Source of the DNA: Lactarius indigo
Lineage: Eukaryota; Basidiomycota; Agaricomycetes; Russulales; Russulaceae
Direction of reading: 5' to 3'
NCBI GenBank assembly: GCA_025766275.1
Contig: JAFKAC010000142.1
Span: forward strand, 55,486 to 119,485
Length of the DNA: 64,000 bases
Shown here: positions 46,400 through 59,900 of the stretch, one piece after another
How positions within the stretch are numbered: the first letter of the stretch is position 1
How the letters are laid out: every line of letters begins with the position of its first letter
Notes under the pieces: generated by a model
What the model was told of the DNA's origin: nothing
What the model saw: the letters and a program-made list of their open reading frames with translations, nothing else
The model's database searches: none
Position numbers and translations under genes: made by a program

Positions 46400-46842
46400 C
46401 TCACTGTCTCTATTTCTCTAGTGCCGCCCCAAGGAACTCGGCGTCATCGCCGGTCCTTTTCTTATCTCATCTTCGCTTCTACTGTCACTCCGACACCGCC
46501 CTCCGTATCTCCACCACCTTCATTACAGATGACGTTCACGACTCTGCAGACGGTGCCCCCTACCACCACCAGCTCTTCCAGCGATGTGGGCAAGGGTCCG
46601 GGTCCGGCAAAAGTCGTCGAACGCCGCCATCTACCTTCGAGGAAATTGAGCTCTTGTCGGCCTTGTCACCATTGTGGCAGGCACGTCCATTTTCTACGGA
46701 CGCCATTAGGGACTTTGTTGTGACTTCTCTCACGTTGAACTTCTCGCGCTTTTTGCGATTGCAGACATTCTCTTTTTCATTCTCTCCCTTGGATTCTTTT
46801 CATGGACCGTGTGCGGGGTTCCAGGCACTTTTGCCTTGACAG
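46400..46842 (+). CDS. Possible small protein or gene remnant
   Basis: Not recognised. The plus strand has an open stretch reading TTFITDDVHDSADGAPYHHQ, QGSGSGKSRRTPPSTFEEIE, LLSALSPLWQ, to a stop at about 46840. An overlapping frame starts with ATG at 46529. A hydrophobic stretch in a third frame (LVTIVAGTSIFYGRH, about 46665-46705) suggests an original membrane protein whose frame is broken, or an intron I cannot place. The start is not fixed; it may be non-coding. Confidence 0.25.
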
Positions 46843-47052
46843 TACCCTTTCGGACGAAAGATACTTCATACCCCCTGTAATACATAACGCGTATGTCAAG
46901 GCGAGGTGACTACGACACCCCATGATCACGCCCTCTTTTAGTCACAGTTGCTCGATATTCTTCTGGGAAAGTAAAGTAACTGTCGCGTTCTTGGAAAAAG
47001 CCTTTTGTTACTTCGCAAAGCATCTTTTGTCTCATTACAATGCATACACACA

Positions 47053-49106
47053 TTAATCCTCATCCCAGTTTCCTGCTTGTTGAGGGATTTTTGGTCCGCC
47101 TGCTGGTCGGCTCATGATGATGCTATCTACGCTGAGAACTGAGACGGCGGCTTCAGTTGCCAGGCGAATGGCCCAAGCTTTGGCTGCTAGTGAGTCAACG
47201 ATATTGCGCTCGGTAACATTCACCGTTCCGTCCGTTTCGGCCTAGAAACGAAATCAGCGATCGTGAAACGCTGCCGAAGTGCACCAAACGCAGCTCACAT
47301 CAACGTCGACACCCCAAGACTCGCCACCGTCCTTTTCGTGCTTCGCCAGTAACCGCGCCACAATCTCGTTCCCCTCCGCACCTCCATGTGCGTTCTCTGC
47401 CAGCGTGCGTGGGATGACCTCTAAAGCAGATGCGAACCGGCGTACGGCGTGCTGTGCAAGTCCGCGCAAGCCCGCACCGTACGTGTCCACCCGGCGAGCC
47501 AGCGCCAGCTCAGTTGCACCGGCCCCGGGCACGAGACGTGGGTCCTTCAGAAGCGCTTTTAATGAGGCGACGCCATCATCCACCGCACGTTCAAGGTCAT
47601 CCAGGTGATTCTGCGTCGCGCCACGCAAGACGATCGTCGCCGTCCGCGTCTTGACGCCTGCACCATCCGGCTCCTGTCGTAGAACCGTGACGCGATCTCC
47701 GCCGATCTCGATCGTCTCGCAGACATCGACATAGCCCGCCTCTTCGGGGGTGGGGGCTCCGAGGCGAGCAAGAGGGGTGGCTTGCACGACACGACAAAGG
47801 CGCCGGAGATCGAACTTGGATAAGACTTTGAGGACGAGAATTTGATTTCGGTTGAGGTAATGAAGAGCGAGTTCTCCCACAGTCGTTCCTGCTACGATCG
47901 CTTTTACTCCCGAGTCAGCCAACTCTTTGAAAATCTGCGGGCGAGAATTGAGTGAGTCACATATACGGGTACTAAACTTGATATACATACTTTCTCCATG
48001 TGCTTCTCCTCTCCTCTGGTAAAATTTAGCATATCGTCGGCGTTTTTGATCAGAACGGTGCCCTTCGTTTCCGTCTGGGCGACGTCTATGGGATTTGTGA
48101 AGACAGCCACTTTTCCTCCTGTAACTTTCTTTACGTCGCCTGTCGAAAGTCGAGCGTTCTCGGTGGCTGACGCAGATGGGAAGTAGAGGTGTCACGCACC
48201 TTCGGGCTCCCTGCCAAATACCATACCTTGCACGACTTTGCTTCCTGCCAAACTGCCTCCCATGATTTTGACTACCCGCACATTGTCCACGTTGAACGTT
48301 TTGTTGTTTTCTGGCATAACCGACAGAGCAGCCTCCGCCACTAGTCTTGCGAGAATGTCTTCCGATCCATACTGTTTTGATGCTATGGCAGGTGTGACGG
48401 CATGCGCAAGCGCCTGTTTTGTTAATGGAGATGGAAGCTCGCTAGTCGATAGCGCTGTTAAATAGCCCATCGGTTAGTGGGCGTCGAGAAACCGAAGTCG
48501 GATGGGACACACTCTCCAACTCGGCCAATGCCTTGGTACATGCAAGCTCATAACCCTTGATCACCTCACTCGGATGAAGACCCATGATAAGCAAACTCTC
48601 TGCCCTTTTGAGCAGCTCTCCGGCAAAAATTAATACTGTGTTGGTGGCATCTCCCATCTAAGCCAGGGGTTTGCACCAACCATGACAGACCAGACGAATG
48701 TAAAACTTACCTCAGTTTCTTGTGCTTGCGAAGCCATCACAAGTAGCTTTGCAGCTGGGTGCACGACTTCGATTTCGCGGATGATGGTGGCAGCATCGGA
48801 GGTCACGAATAGTTTGCCCAAGTGGTTGATAACTAGTTTATTGCGACCTGTTGTCCCGCCCGTCGAGACTTCCCTAAGCACGATGATAGAAGGATCGCGC
48901 ACCATTTGGACCAAAACTCGTTCTGACGAGGTTTGATAGCTCTGAGACGGCTTCGATGTTTCGAAGGACCGCGTCCTCGAGACCAGACATTTGCTAGGAC
49001 CAAAACCATCAGAAAAGACTTGGAAAACGTTGTACTTGTGATCTCCTACTTTATACCCATCTTTGAAGAGTTGTATGTTATTCGCCTTTGGTACCTTTAA
49101 AGCCAT
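47053..49106 (-). CDS. CCT8: T-complex protein 1 subunit theta
   Basis: Subunit of the cytosolic TRiC/CCT chaperonin that folds actin, tubulin and other proteins with ATP. Eight exons: 49106-49050, 48993-48903, 48847-48711, 48657-48513, 48454-48200, 48139-47991, 47934-47299, 47241-47053; all phases agree, 552 residues (family about 550). Seen: MALKVPKAN, YKQMSGLEDAVLRNIEAVSE, RTSFGPNGRNKLVINHL, KLFVTSDAATIIREIEVVHP, TKQALAHAVTPAIASKQYG, TETKGTVLIKNADDMLNF, GATQNHLDDLERAVDDG, VPGAGATELALARRVD, and the theta-type end GPKIPQQAGNWDED. Odd: the nucleotide-binding GDGT motif reads GDAT (MGDATNTVL); the catalytic Asp is kept. Confidence 0.95.
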
Positions 49107-52007
49107 TTTAGGATCAGGCGAGTGTTGAGGTGCTGGAAGCGGACTAGGTAATCAGTCGGGCGACACAAGACGACGCGACGAGCAGATTTGCCTAAACTGG
49201 AACGGTCCCCGGCCCGCCACTTCCTGCCCACGTCACGCGTCACGCATCACACCGTGGGATAGGAATGCTCTACTCTTCTCCGAGTCTTTCAACTCTTGTT
49301 CAAACCACTCCAACTTGAAATACCAGCACTTGTGGCCCCTTGTCTTCTACGCTTCGTCCCACGAACACTCTCGTGTGAAAGGCAAATATTCTGTGCCAGG
49401 TGGGCCTCAAATTGTAATGGGAGTCTAAAGACTAGGTATTAGGTTCTGTCCACATGCCAGCGCTCGGCATACCAGCGGACCTTTAGGACAACGGGCGCCG
49501 TCTGCTACAATCAGAGTTTATCTTCTAGGTTGGGCTGCAATGAGACTGGGCTGTGGTGACTGGGACCAAAGTCTGTATATCTCTTGGCGCTGTTCCTGTG
49601 ATCCTCACCATCAGATGTACTACCATCAAGGCGAAACGAGGAGTGTGGTAAATCTGCCCTGTCCCGGCGCGACCTTGGTATTAATACCCGCGTGCGGTAC
49701 GACTTTGTATATTTCTATCTTCCTCTCCTAATCACTGCATATCACATACAAATTCCTGTTGCCCACGTACAAGAGATAATGCGAGCGCGATCCCCAATTG
49801 CATTCTCCCTCTAGTTCCAGGGTTGATTGATCAAAAGTGACAATAATAGTGGAGCTGCGAGCGGGGAAATCCCGCTTTCTGATCGATCATACACATCGTC
49901 CCATCCACGATGTACCCATTTTCTCAGATAAGAGCCGTGCTGTCCTTGCGAAGTTGTTTGATCTTTGTCTGCGTCAGTTACACATCGAGTGTGAATGTCC
50001 TGCAATCTTGACCCGGAAGATTCGTAGCCGCTTGTGAAGGACATCGACGACAACATTGCGATTTGAGTTTCAAGTCTACTCTGTCGTGGCATGGTCTTGC
50101 GAGGGCCGCACTGCAGTACGATTCGGTGTCTGAACAATACCTTTGCAGGTCTCGCTTTCATTCCCCGACCGCTAGACTTCCCTGCGTCTGAGACCGAGGC
50201 TGGGGTGCGGGTCTGATTGTACCACAGCTTTCGCTCACCTGACCGTGCGCGATTTAGATTTATGGCTGGAGTGGTCGGTCGTGCTGTGTAATAGCACGGC
50301 TCTTTGCGCTTTTGGGCCACTTTTTAACCCCTCAGCTCTTGTCTGTCTTTTGCCATGTCATTTCTTCTCCTCCCCATTTGTTACTTCCTCCAAAATGGAA
50401 TGACTCCAGATGACTTGGGCTTGATGCTTGCTGGGGGGGCGGTGTTAATCCTAATGATCCGTGTCACTTGTCATGCTGTGGTAAAAATTTACCTTCTTTC
50501 TCTCTTTTGCCTATCGGACTTCTGACCGAAAATTTTAGCGTGTTGTTTCCACACACCTGATGACTCCCACCACCGACTTGTACTTGAATATATTCGTTGG
50601 TGAGGTCAGTTCTGTCAACGGCCGCTAGTTCTGTATCTTTAAACTCACCTCGATCTATAGGCCCTCGACCTGGAAGTCGGAAATCTAGCAGAAGTCGAGG
50701 ACTCCATAGATCGCGATCCCGGTATGTTGTACAAATGGTGGTACTCGGACCTTGTGCTAAGACCTTGCGGGGCACAGACGACCTCGCTACAGACCCTGAG
50801 ACGTAGCAAGCTCGATGCGTTATCTCTCGCGCACCATAGAGATGGAATTTGTTGTCACTGCACGCGAAACTCGACCACCTCTCCGGATCTCACCCGCATC
50901 TCCTTATTGTAGAGGCTCGCTTGGTGCCGACTGTATAGTGGCCTACCCTAGTTTCTCAGCCGTCATCTAAACCCTGATAACACCTACTCCTTCGGAAGCA
51001 CCGTCTATTTTTCCTAGTAATCTTAAGGGGTCGTCTACCCTGAACGAATTAATCCCACTTTGATGAGTCCTCGGTCCTCAATCCTCGGCCCCTCCTCCCC
51101 TCTTTACGCGAACTTTCGTTTCTCTCGTCCCTTGACCTAGAGAGCCCCGTAGATCGCCCCATAGCACAACCATGCCAACCATCTTTCCCGTAGCCTGACA
51201 TACGACTGCGGGAGGCCGTCGTCTCTTTGTACTCTTTATGCATAACGGTTTTCCAGGATATGTCGTCGTTAGAACCAACAACAAGTGTACATTTACAGTA
51301 CTAACGACCAATATGCTTTTCCATCTTGATAATTCATATCGTATCCGCTGGCAGTCTGTTGATGTCTCCTGGTCTTGCGTCTATAGTGAATCCCGGAACG
51401 ACATTTTCGCAACGCCTTCGTACTCGACGTCCACGAAGCAGCTACGAAATGTGTCGGAGCTAAGGAGTGATCATAAACTTCTGCTTGTCAAAACCCATCA
51501 TTATGCACTCAAGGTACAGATCCGAATCCCCATATTTCATATCTAGAGCGACCTCTCAAGTACTCACGGTACTATATCAGTAGGCCCGGGTGCCTTCAAA
51601 CCATCGAATCATCAGAAAGTGTGTAAGTCAGCTGAGTGCACCGTGTGAACGCCTCCGACATCATCGATCGTCTGGGAACTGGTAACCAAGCCGAGAACAT
51701 CATGATGGGCACTGCGTGTCGCCGTAACGATTTCGTGACTCATAGTTTTTTTTGCTTCACTTCCGACCACCCTCCTGGTTGCTCAACTTGCGCCAAAGTT
51801 GATTTATATAAAGAGAGAAAGACCCACAGACAACAACTAAACAAGACACCGGACAACTACAATACAGCATCGAGGTACGCGTCGCAGCGCAGGAATGCGT
51901 AGCCAGTGGTGAGGCCCATGCGTGCCGCTCATAACGACCTGCACAAGATCGTCGTGGACGACGACTGCGAGACAGTATTGCAGGTGCAGCTCTCACGATT
52001 AAAAAGG
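49107..52007. other. Long intergenic region, nothing supported
   Basis: 2.9 kb between the CCT8 start and the carrier stop. The largest frame (minus, 49811-50320, 169 codons) is compositionally mixed and has no splice partner or family resemblance. Small frames near 50600-50900 and 51240-51550 are on opposite strands and overlap. No tRNA, TIR pair or repeat was evident by eye. Confidence 0.35.
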
Positions 52008-53544
52008 TCATACACCAGTGAATTCTCGCAGATATTCTGGGAAGGGATATCGATGAGTCTCCTATTAAACAATGCATCCAAGACTCACCTCTGGTCAGCT
52101 CGAATGCTGCAAAGGTACTTCCAGCGGCTGGGATGCTACTCAGGTGGTTAGAATCGAAGCGGAGGCTATGTCGTGGAGCGTATCACCTTCGGATGACTGA
52201 TGGCCATCAGCTGAGAAGTCCGAGTACAAGGAAATACAACGAACTTACGACTTGGGGTTAGGCCACGGAATAGGCCAGTTCTGGTCAGGTGCCATTTAAG
52301 GCACCAAGGACGAGATAAAGGGTGAAACGCTCACACTCCAGACTCAGCGACAACTGCTCTCAATTCATTCACGATGTACTGCACAGGTGTTCCTTTTGGA
52401 GGGGTTGTGCGAAGCTGCACGCGTGACTTGATGACGTCTTCAAGGGTGGGATTAAACTCCCATAGCATAAGGAGTCGAAAACTTTGCGACGTTACCTAGA
52501 GGGTAGGAAGAGAGCCAATACGCGATCTGAAACAGTATTGAGGCGAGATGTCAAAGACATCAGTAGATACAGACGCACCCCTCCGGTGGATCCGCTAGCC
52601 AGCAGCGCCCAAACCGGTAAGTCGGGACCGTATGTTTGCGAAAATTTTCGTTTCGAGAATTCGAATGCTGTTGTGAACGTTGGCATCTCGAGCTACGAGA
52701 AGTCCTACATACGTACCTGTGTAGAACCTGCACCACATCCAGTGAATATGACCCGTCAGTGAGCAACCGTATGCCTCACCCTGCATAAGCCGGGATTTCT
52801 CGAGCCACAGTGACCTGGTACGAGAAACACGACGTCGAGTCAGACCACGCCGGGATTCATAGAGGATATGGCGTACCCAATACCCGCGCATAATTCCCTT
52901 CCGAAAACCCCACTCCGCCCACATCTCCCTCGCGACGACGCGCAGCCGCTTGTCCGACGGGTTTCCATATTGGCCCTGCATACGCACTTTGAACATTTCC
53001 ACCGGGCTGGCAAGAATAGCGTTTGCGGCGCCGGCCATGGCGCCCGCGGCGGCGGTCTCCTTCAACGAGAGCTGTCCAAACGGTGAGATGATCCGTTTCG
53101 AGATTCCGTAGGCGGCAAAGAGCAGAGAGTTGACGCCTGCGATCCCGACGAGGGGACTAGCCATCCCTTTGCAGTCACTGTCCGGTGAGAGACTGATAGG
53201 TGATAAGGGAGGCGGGGCGAGGCGAACCTTTGTAAAGTGCCAGAACACCTTCTTTTCGCACCGTTTGGGCCAGAATGTCCATGGGCCCTTTCTGCGAGGC
53301 GGATTCAGACGAAAAACTGGGATCGAAGCAAGAACAGCACTGACAAACATGCCCTCTGTTGCAAGGCGCAAACAGGGGCGAGGGGGTCAGTCCGACACAT
53401 GGAAGTGGGAGGATGAACTGAACTGGGAGCAATCTGAGCACGCGTCTTGACCGTATCTAGCGGCTGTCCCACCAGGACTTGTGCCGCGCCTCCAAAGCTG
53501 CCTGCGATGAGCTCATTGGTAGTCTCTAGTGTACTATGCGGCAT
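52008..53544 (-). CDS. Mitochondrial carrier (SLC25) protein
   Basis: Inner-membrane solute carrier with three repeats. Thirteen exons: 53544-53424, 53355-53345, 53291-53228, 53166-52877, 52814-52780, 52727-52717, 52667-52579, 52526-52496, 52437-52335, 52280-52249, 52196-52187, 52138-52089, 52036-52008; 291 residues, normal size. Three signatures: QPLDTVKTR, SPVEMFKVRMQGQYG and YPLDVIKSRVQL, each fitting PX[DE]XX[KR]. Also NELIAGSFGGAAQVLVG, KGMASPLVGIAGVNSLLFAA, KGIMRGYWVTVAREIPAYAG, TGLFRGLTPS and AAGSTFAAFELTREYL. It resembles carnitine/amino-acid-type carriers (YMC1/CRC1 clade); the substrate cannot be read from the sequence. Three exons are only 10-11 nt, yet each is needed to restore a conserved motif. 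Confidence 0.9.
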
Positions 53545-53991
53545 GCCGATTCGGGTCGTAGTGGTGACTGAGTGAGAGGAAGCGCAGAGAGGCAGGTCGC
53601 GTAATAAACCTTCGAGCTTCGAGACGCGTCTGCTCATTCGCTCTGTCAAGTCAAAATTGATAGTTATAATCGATTGGAGGGTCGCCTGCGACAAGCAGTT
53701 GATGCCAGATTGCCTACTACAGACAGAAATATAGGAAATGACGGTATGGGTAACGATACTAAGTCCAATGCTATGAAGGGAAGTTGTGATCTAAAGAATC
53801 AAATGCAGAGAGTCCAAAACAATGCAGTAAAGGTACACCATGCTGCGCAAAACGGCACCGAAGAATTGAGCCTGAAAGGACAAAGAGAGAATAGAGTACT
53901 TAAATGAGTGGACGATTGGAATAGTAAGAGGTATTTTGAGGTGACAACCACCAGGAGCGAGGTCACGAAGAGGGCCAAAACGAATGCACAT
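53545..53991. other. Intergenic: promoter of the carrier, 3' end of the BEM2-like gene
   Basis: 447 bp, no gene; both neighbours are on the minus strand. Confidence 0.5.
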
Positions 53992-56900
53992 TCAGATAGC
54001 TTGTGGAGTAGGTGAGGCCTCTGATTCGGCTTCAGCTTCGGTCTCTTCTTCCTCCTCAAGGATAGGTTCGTCAAACTCGTCGTCGTCGTACTCTTGATCC
54101 ACTTCCGCATCCGCATCCGCGTCGTCGAAAATAGTGTGAAACTGTAAACAATAAGCGAGTCATCTGGGAAGCGGATCGACGAAGCTTACGTGGGTTACAA
54201 GGGCCTTCACCAGTCTGTTGGTGTGTGGCATATTCGACATAATCATGAGGAAATCATTGTGAGGTGCTCGCAGCAGGTTAGGACTGAATACGATAGCCAA
54301 CGCGTCCGTCGTCATTTGGTTGTGCTCTTCGTAGTCAGTGACCCTACAGTTCGTGCCATTCAGAGTCGTACCTCAGGGGACAGGTAAGAAAAAGAAATCG
54401 CCTACTTGTCAAGATGTTCGACAACACGTTTAAGGAGATCAAAATTATGTCGAGGCAGTGCTTGAATTACAGTTCGAATCCGTTCTATCCTAGTATTGAA
54501 GTCCTCAATCTCTGCGCGAAAGCGAGCGTGCGTAAGCTGCAAAACGATATTGAGGGCTACAAGGGTGTCTTACGCATTGCTTTGATAATGTCGTGATACG
54601 AGTATGATGGAAATGCAGGTTCTGGCAAAACACGGAACCAGGTCTTGATGAGGTCACAAACAGCGTAGATGTCCGTAGAGGGTGTGACAGGCCATAATCC
54701 TGTGGGAGACAGTGAGAAGAAATGGCGGTAATGTTAAATTACTATGGCCATACCTCGATTCAAGGCGTCCTTGAGGGCAGTCACCTCCGAAGTTGCTCCT
54801 GCGATGCGATCTGGAACAAACGTTGGTCCCATCAACAAAGCGACAGCTTAAATAAGGCTGCTTACAGATGCCGACTTCAGTTAAGCCTCTTGCTTCAACC
54901 TCCAGTAGACACTTCTCCAAGAAAGACGGGATCGCGCCGGGTGCCACCGGAGCGCCTCCCGCCTCGCGCTGGAGTAAAAATTCGAGTTCGACGCCGAAAA
55001 CTGCACGCGACCGTTAGCACGACTACGGAAGTTGAGAGACGACAAACTCACCAGCTGTCGGATCTCGTGATGCAGTCGTTGGGCGATCATGTATATGATC
55101 TGCCAGCTGGGGCTTCGGCGAATTGCCAATGTAAGTCAGCCGCCTCTTGGCAGCTGTCTTTGAGACATGGTCGATCGTACGAATCCATTTCTTCATCTCT
55201 GCTTTTGTGGCCATCTGCAACAAGTAATGACCGCCGTCTTCAGTATCGAGCTGGACCGTATAGGAACGCTCATAATTCATGGAATGTGAGATCCTCGCAT
55301 CAACAACGCTGAGAACCAGCGCCGGCTTGCCCGTGGGCGTGAAATCTAGCTCGGCGGGCGTACGCCTGGTTGCGTTGACGTCGACATGGTCCAAAGCAAA
55401 TGCGTTCGATATCGGACGCATCAATTGCTGGAAGAAAGTTGACGAACCACTCTTCTTCATCCGGTGTTGTCGCTGAGCGGGGGCGTGTTGCCAACGGGTG
55501 TTCATCGCCTTGGAAAAATATTCCTCTCGCTTGTCAAGCCGGTGCTGCTCTTGCTTTCGCTCTTTTTCAAGGCGGTCACGAAGATTGCGATCACGTTTGT
55601 TCTTTTCATGCTGAGTTGCAACAAGCCTTTGGAACGGTCGCTGGCTACGTTTGGGCTGATATCCAGCATTCATGTGGGAGGCTTCTCTATGAACATCTTC
55701 TCGAATTGCGCGCAGGTCGAATTGTATCTTGTTCACCTCTCTCTCAATAGCGTCCAAGCGTTCCAGATCAGTTCCATCAGACTCGTGTCGCTGTGCATCG
55801 CGCCGAGCCGACACTGAGGGTAACGAGTCGAGGACTAGATCGCACAGTTGTCTACGCAGGTACCGATCAGTCCACGTGGAGGTCCGCCAGTCATTTGTAC
55901 ACTCACCGTCGTTTTTGGAAATTGATGAGGCCACTGGTGTCCGTTGGAGTTGACAAGACGTCCGGAAGGCTGAGTATCTCGACCATGCGCTCCAGGGTCC
56001 ATCCCATATCGGTAATGAGATCTGGCAAATTGCGACAGTACCGATAGTTGGGTTTGACCAGCATTGCAACCAAAGTGTCTGAGCCTGTCCGACGAGCACT
56101 AGCCACGTTATTCCATGCCCGGCTATGGAGACGGCTCTCTGGGCTGAGAATAGCGGAAGTTAAGACGAACTCGACGAAGGTACGGACGCAGCGTCGTTCG
56201 GGGGAGGGGTGCTGTGTGTGGTCGAAGTCGCTTCGGTCCCGGCACACCTCCACGGCCCGCAGTAAGATCTCCATCCTAGCTTGTCGGACTTGAGACCCTA
56301 CCCGCGGTGCCACGATTTTGGACACGATCCACTTGCGGAGAACATGGTGCGCCCGCAGACAGCTGCGCAATCCTGGAGGAAAGAGACGATAAAGTGGTTC
56401 TTGGGAAAGCTCTGAAATTAATGGCGTTTGCGCAACTTCCGCCAGGTGAACATATATGTTTTGAATTTCGACATCTTCGCTGGTTGAGCTCACATCCCGC
56501 GACAGGAACCAAGCAGTTCGATCGGCACTCTGTATCTCCAAAAGGTCTGCAGTAGTAAACAGATCCTGTAAAAAAAAAAGTCAGTGGGTTATTATTGGCC
56601 GTGGCAATCAAAGTACCTACCTCTTCTGTGACGTTGCGGAACGCCGCAGTAGCCATGGCGTTAATACGGTTGACGAGTTCCTCTGGCGTCGTTCTGTCAA
56701 TATCCGGCAAATCGACAAAGTTCAACGAGCCCGACGGGGTTGTCCTGTGTTGTGTTTCTGATACGAGGGTCTTGGAAATATTTGGGCGCAGAGTTTGGGA
56801 AGTAAACAAGGTTGACAAGCCGAGGATGCGACTGTTGAGGCTCTTCCAACTTTCGACAACTTCACTGTCATCACGGTGTTGCGATTCAGGGATCGCATGG

Positions 56901-59900
56901 TCCGAAGAGCTCTCAAGAAAAGATTTAACCGCACGGTAAAGGGCGCTGTCATCGAGGACGTCCTGGGAACCACCACCACTATTCAGCCATTCGGTCAGGA
57001 CTTCTATGATCTCTTCTCGAACGTGAGCAATATGAGTGAGGTTTGCGGGAGAGGAAAGGTTGACGTTCGAGGCGCTGATATAGCGCTTTCGTAGAAGCTG
57101 CGAAGCATTTCATTTAAGGAATAATCGCGGAGAAACCGGCTTACTTCGAAGAAGACTAGGGGTGTCACGAAGCTCCGGAAGACATTCCACCAAATCAACG
57201 AGAAATCTCTACGATCGAGCTTGGCATCGCGCGTCCTGCCATCTTTGAGTGGCATTTCCCCGTTATCGTCCGAAATGGAAACCGAGATACCCGGCAACCC
57301 ATGCGCGAGAACATCTACAAGACGTTCAAGCGTACCGGCTTTGACCACAACCCGTACCGGACGTTCCTTCGGATGCTCAGGAATCACCATGCTAGTCCGC
57401 GCGGAGATGGAGGGAAGAGAGTTTCTGCGGGCGAGGCTCGCTTTGCGATCCAGGCCATGAGACGACCCAGGCCTAACGCGGATAGACGGCGCGCGCGACA
57501 TCGTCTTTTCGCTCATTCCCCCCAGGCTCGACTCAACTATGCTGCTCGGAGGCCTGGAACGGGCAATTGACGAAGGACGGGACGAAGCGACCTCTAACCC
57601 CGGGCTGACTAACAGCACAAGCTCGCCGTCGAATACTGGAATTGTTGTCCCGCCAAAGTCGGGACCAGAGCCCGCATCTGACGCACCAATGCTTCGTCTT
57701 CGAGTCCCGTCTCGACGGAAGTTGACTTCACCGTTTCGTAGGGTCTGTACATCTTCTACGTTCAGTTGCTGAGGTCCACCACTTTCTAAACGACCTCGAA
57801 GGAGTTGCGCGCGGTCGATGAACGTGACATAGGGGAGATGTTCGGGAAAGAGTAGGGGAATTAGGACCGCGCTCGTGAATCCTTGAGGGGTATTAGAAGT
57901 TCTCGTCCAAAAGTGGGGTTCATATAAGCCCTTATGGCGGGGCTCCGCAGTCAGAGACATTGTCATGAACTGGTCGATACTGCATAAGGAGTGAGTGACT
58001 AATAGCCTCATATCAGCGAAAGAACTTGCCGAACAAACTTCCTGGCCAGACCGCTGACCCCTCCTTCGGATGAGGAAAGTACACGCCAGGTATCTACCAG
58101 CGTCTCCACGGCCTTGGTCCATCCCTCAGTCCCGACATTCAGCTTCCTAGGGCACAACGAGAATGCGGTGCGGAACTCCTCAAAATCGTCCTTCGCAGCC
58201 TTCAAGAACCGCACAGAGAACGTGTCGCCTTCTCCAACCTTGGCTCTGTCAATGGACGTACGCATCCTTTCACAAGTATCGCCCCCCCAGAATGTAAGTT
58301 TCTTCTCGATAGGGTCTTTTCCTGCCTTGGAGACCCAATTGTCGACCGCCGGACGCACGCCCGAGTCCACACGTCGCCACGTTTTGTCAAGCCGCGCCAC
58401 GGGACGAGAACACAGAGCATCGAATATAGCGCGCCACGAACACTCATCCCCTGTTATGCGGCACAGCTCTCCGATACGGGCCCAAGTGGACACCACCTCC
58501 GAGCGTGTGTAAGTACGTGAAGTACGCGAGAAGTGATCGCCGGGTAAAATGGAAGAGCGCGCACCGGCAGGTGAATCTGGCATAAGAATATGAAGGAGGA
58601 CGAGCTTGGTGAGCCAGTGCAGATGCGCCTCGCTGCCAAGCAAATACTCGATCGTAGAGCGGGATTCAGGAAAGTCTGGCAAGGGATGAACTTGGTGGTC
58701 GGTGGATGCGGGTATAGGCGTCAAGCAGTCCCCGGAAGTGAGATTCTCTGGGAGACCTTCGAGGAGATGGCGATTGAAAACGAACAAGCTATGAGCGATG
58801 TCTTGAGCCTTGAACCGGAAGAGGACATCTCTCGTGAACCCATCACGATCCAGTAACGCCAACGAGATATCCTGGCTATTCCCAGACCCAGATGGTCTAT
58901 GACCAGCATCTGCAGTCGACCTTGACGGGGATGTTGCGATGCTTGATGTTGGGACCGAGTCCATCATTAGCGCCTCATGAAGCGATATTGTCCCATGGTT
59001 ACCAGGACGAGGTGAGAAAGTACCAACGTTTGGGGAGACGGTATTTGCGCTGGGAGTCGATGTCTGAGGATCAGGGGATTGCGCATACAACGCTTGGAGT
59101 GATGCGGATGCTGGCAGGGATTGACCAGTGGGTAGTTCATTGCTCTTCTGTAGGGCATTGGGAATTGTTTCGCGTCGGAAGTCATTCCACGCAGCTTCAT
59201 CTACCGGCTTGCCATGATATCGCAAGTACTCCTCCGCGAGCCATGCTACGCGCGCGCGGTTGTCCTCTTTCGCGTCCGCATCTGCACCACCCACAAGGTA
59301 TGTGCAACATCGCACAAACTCGAATTCGAACTTGTCCGCGCCAAGAGCTAATGGCAATGCAAAGAGCACCGAGAGAGCAAAGTCCCGCCATGAGGCCGAA
59401 GTGAAGCTGTGAGAAGGAGGCTGTGGCACGTCGACTATTCCTTGGGGCGATGAGAACGTCGTGGCAAAAACAGTCTCGTGGACAAGTGCTTCGAGGGTAC
59501 CCTTCATCACTGAGCCATCACGGTCCAATGCTAGTTCCGGGTGTGTCCGCCGACCCCAGAACGCACGTCTTCTCCTCGCAGTAGCGGGCTTTGCATCCAG
59601 TTTTGTCTTGTCAGGGGAGATTTCGTCTGGTTGGCTGGCCTCGTCCTCTTCTTCATCCGCTGGGACAATACCTACAGGAAACAACTCCTTGATCTCAGTA
59701 GTCCGGTCATTTGGGGGCTTGTAGAATTGAAGCTTAGTTCCACGCAAAACCAGTTTGAAAGGTTTCCATCCCTTAGCTACCACAGGTTGACCGTATGTCG
59801 TCCCACGTGTACTGGGGAAAGCGAAATCCGTCGCGCGATTCACAAACCCCGAATGAAAGGTGATCTGAGAGACACGCTTCTCGTTGTTTGAATCAGACGC

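Noticed and set aside
49811..50320. 169-codon minus-strand ORF
   Set aside because: No family resemblance, no splice partners, mixed composition; probably chance.
54460..54500. ttcgaatcc string as a tRNA B box
   Set aside because: No A box or cloverleaf; it lies in the coding sequence of the BEM2-like gene.
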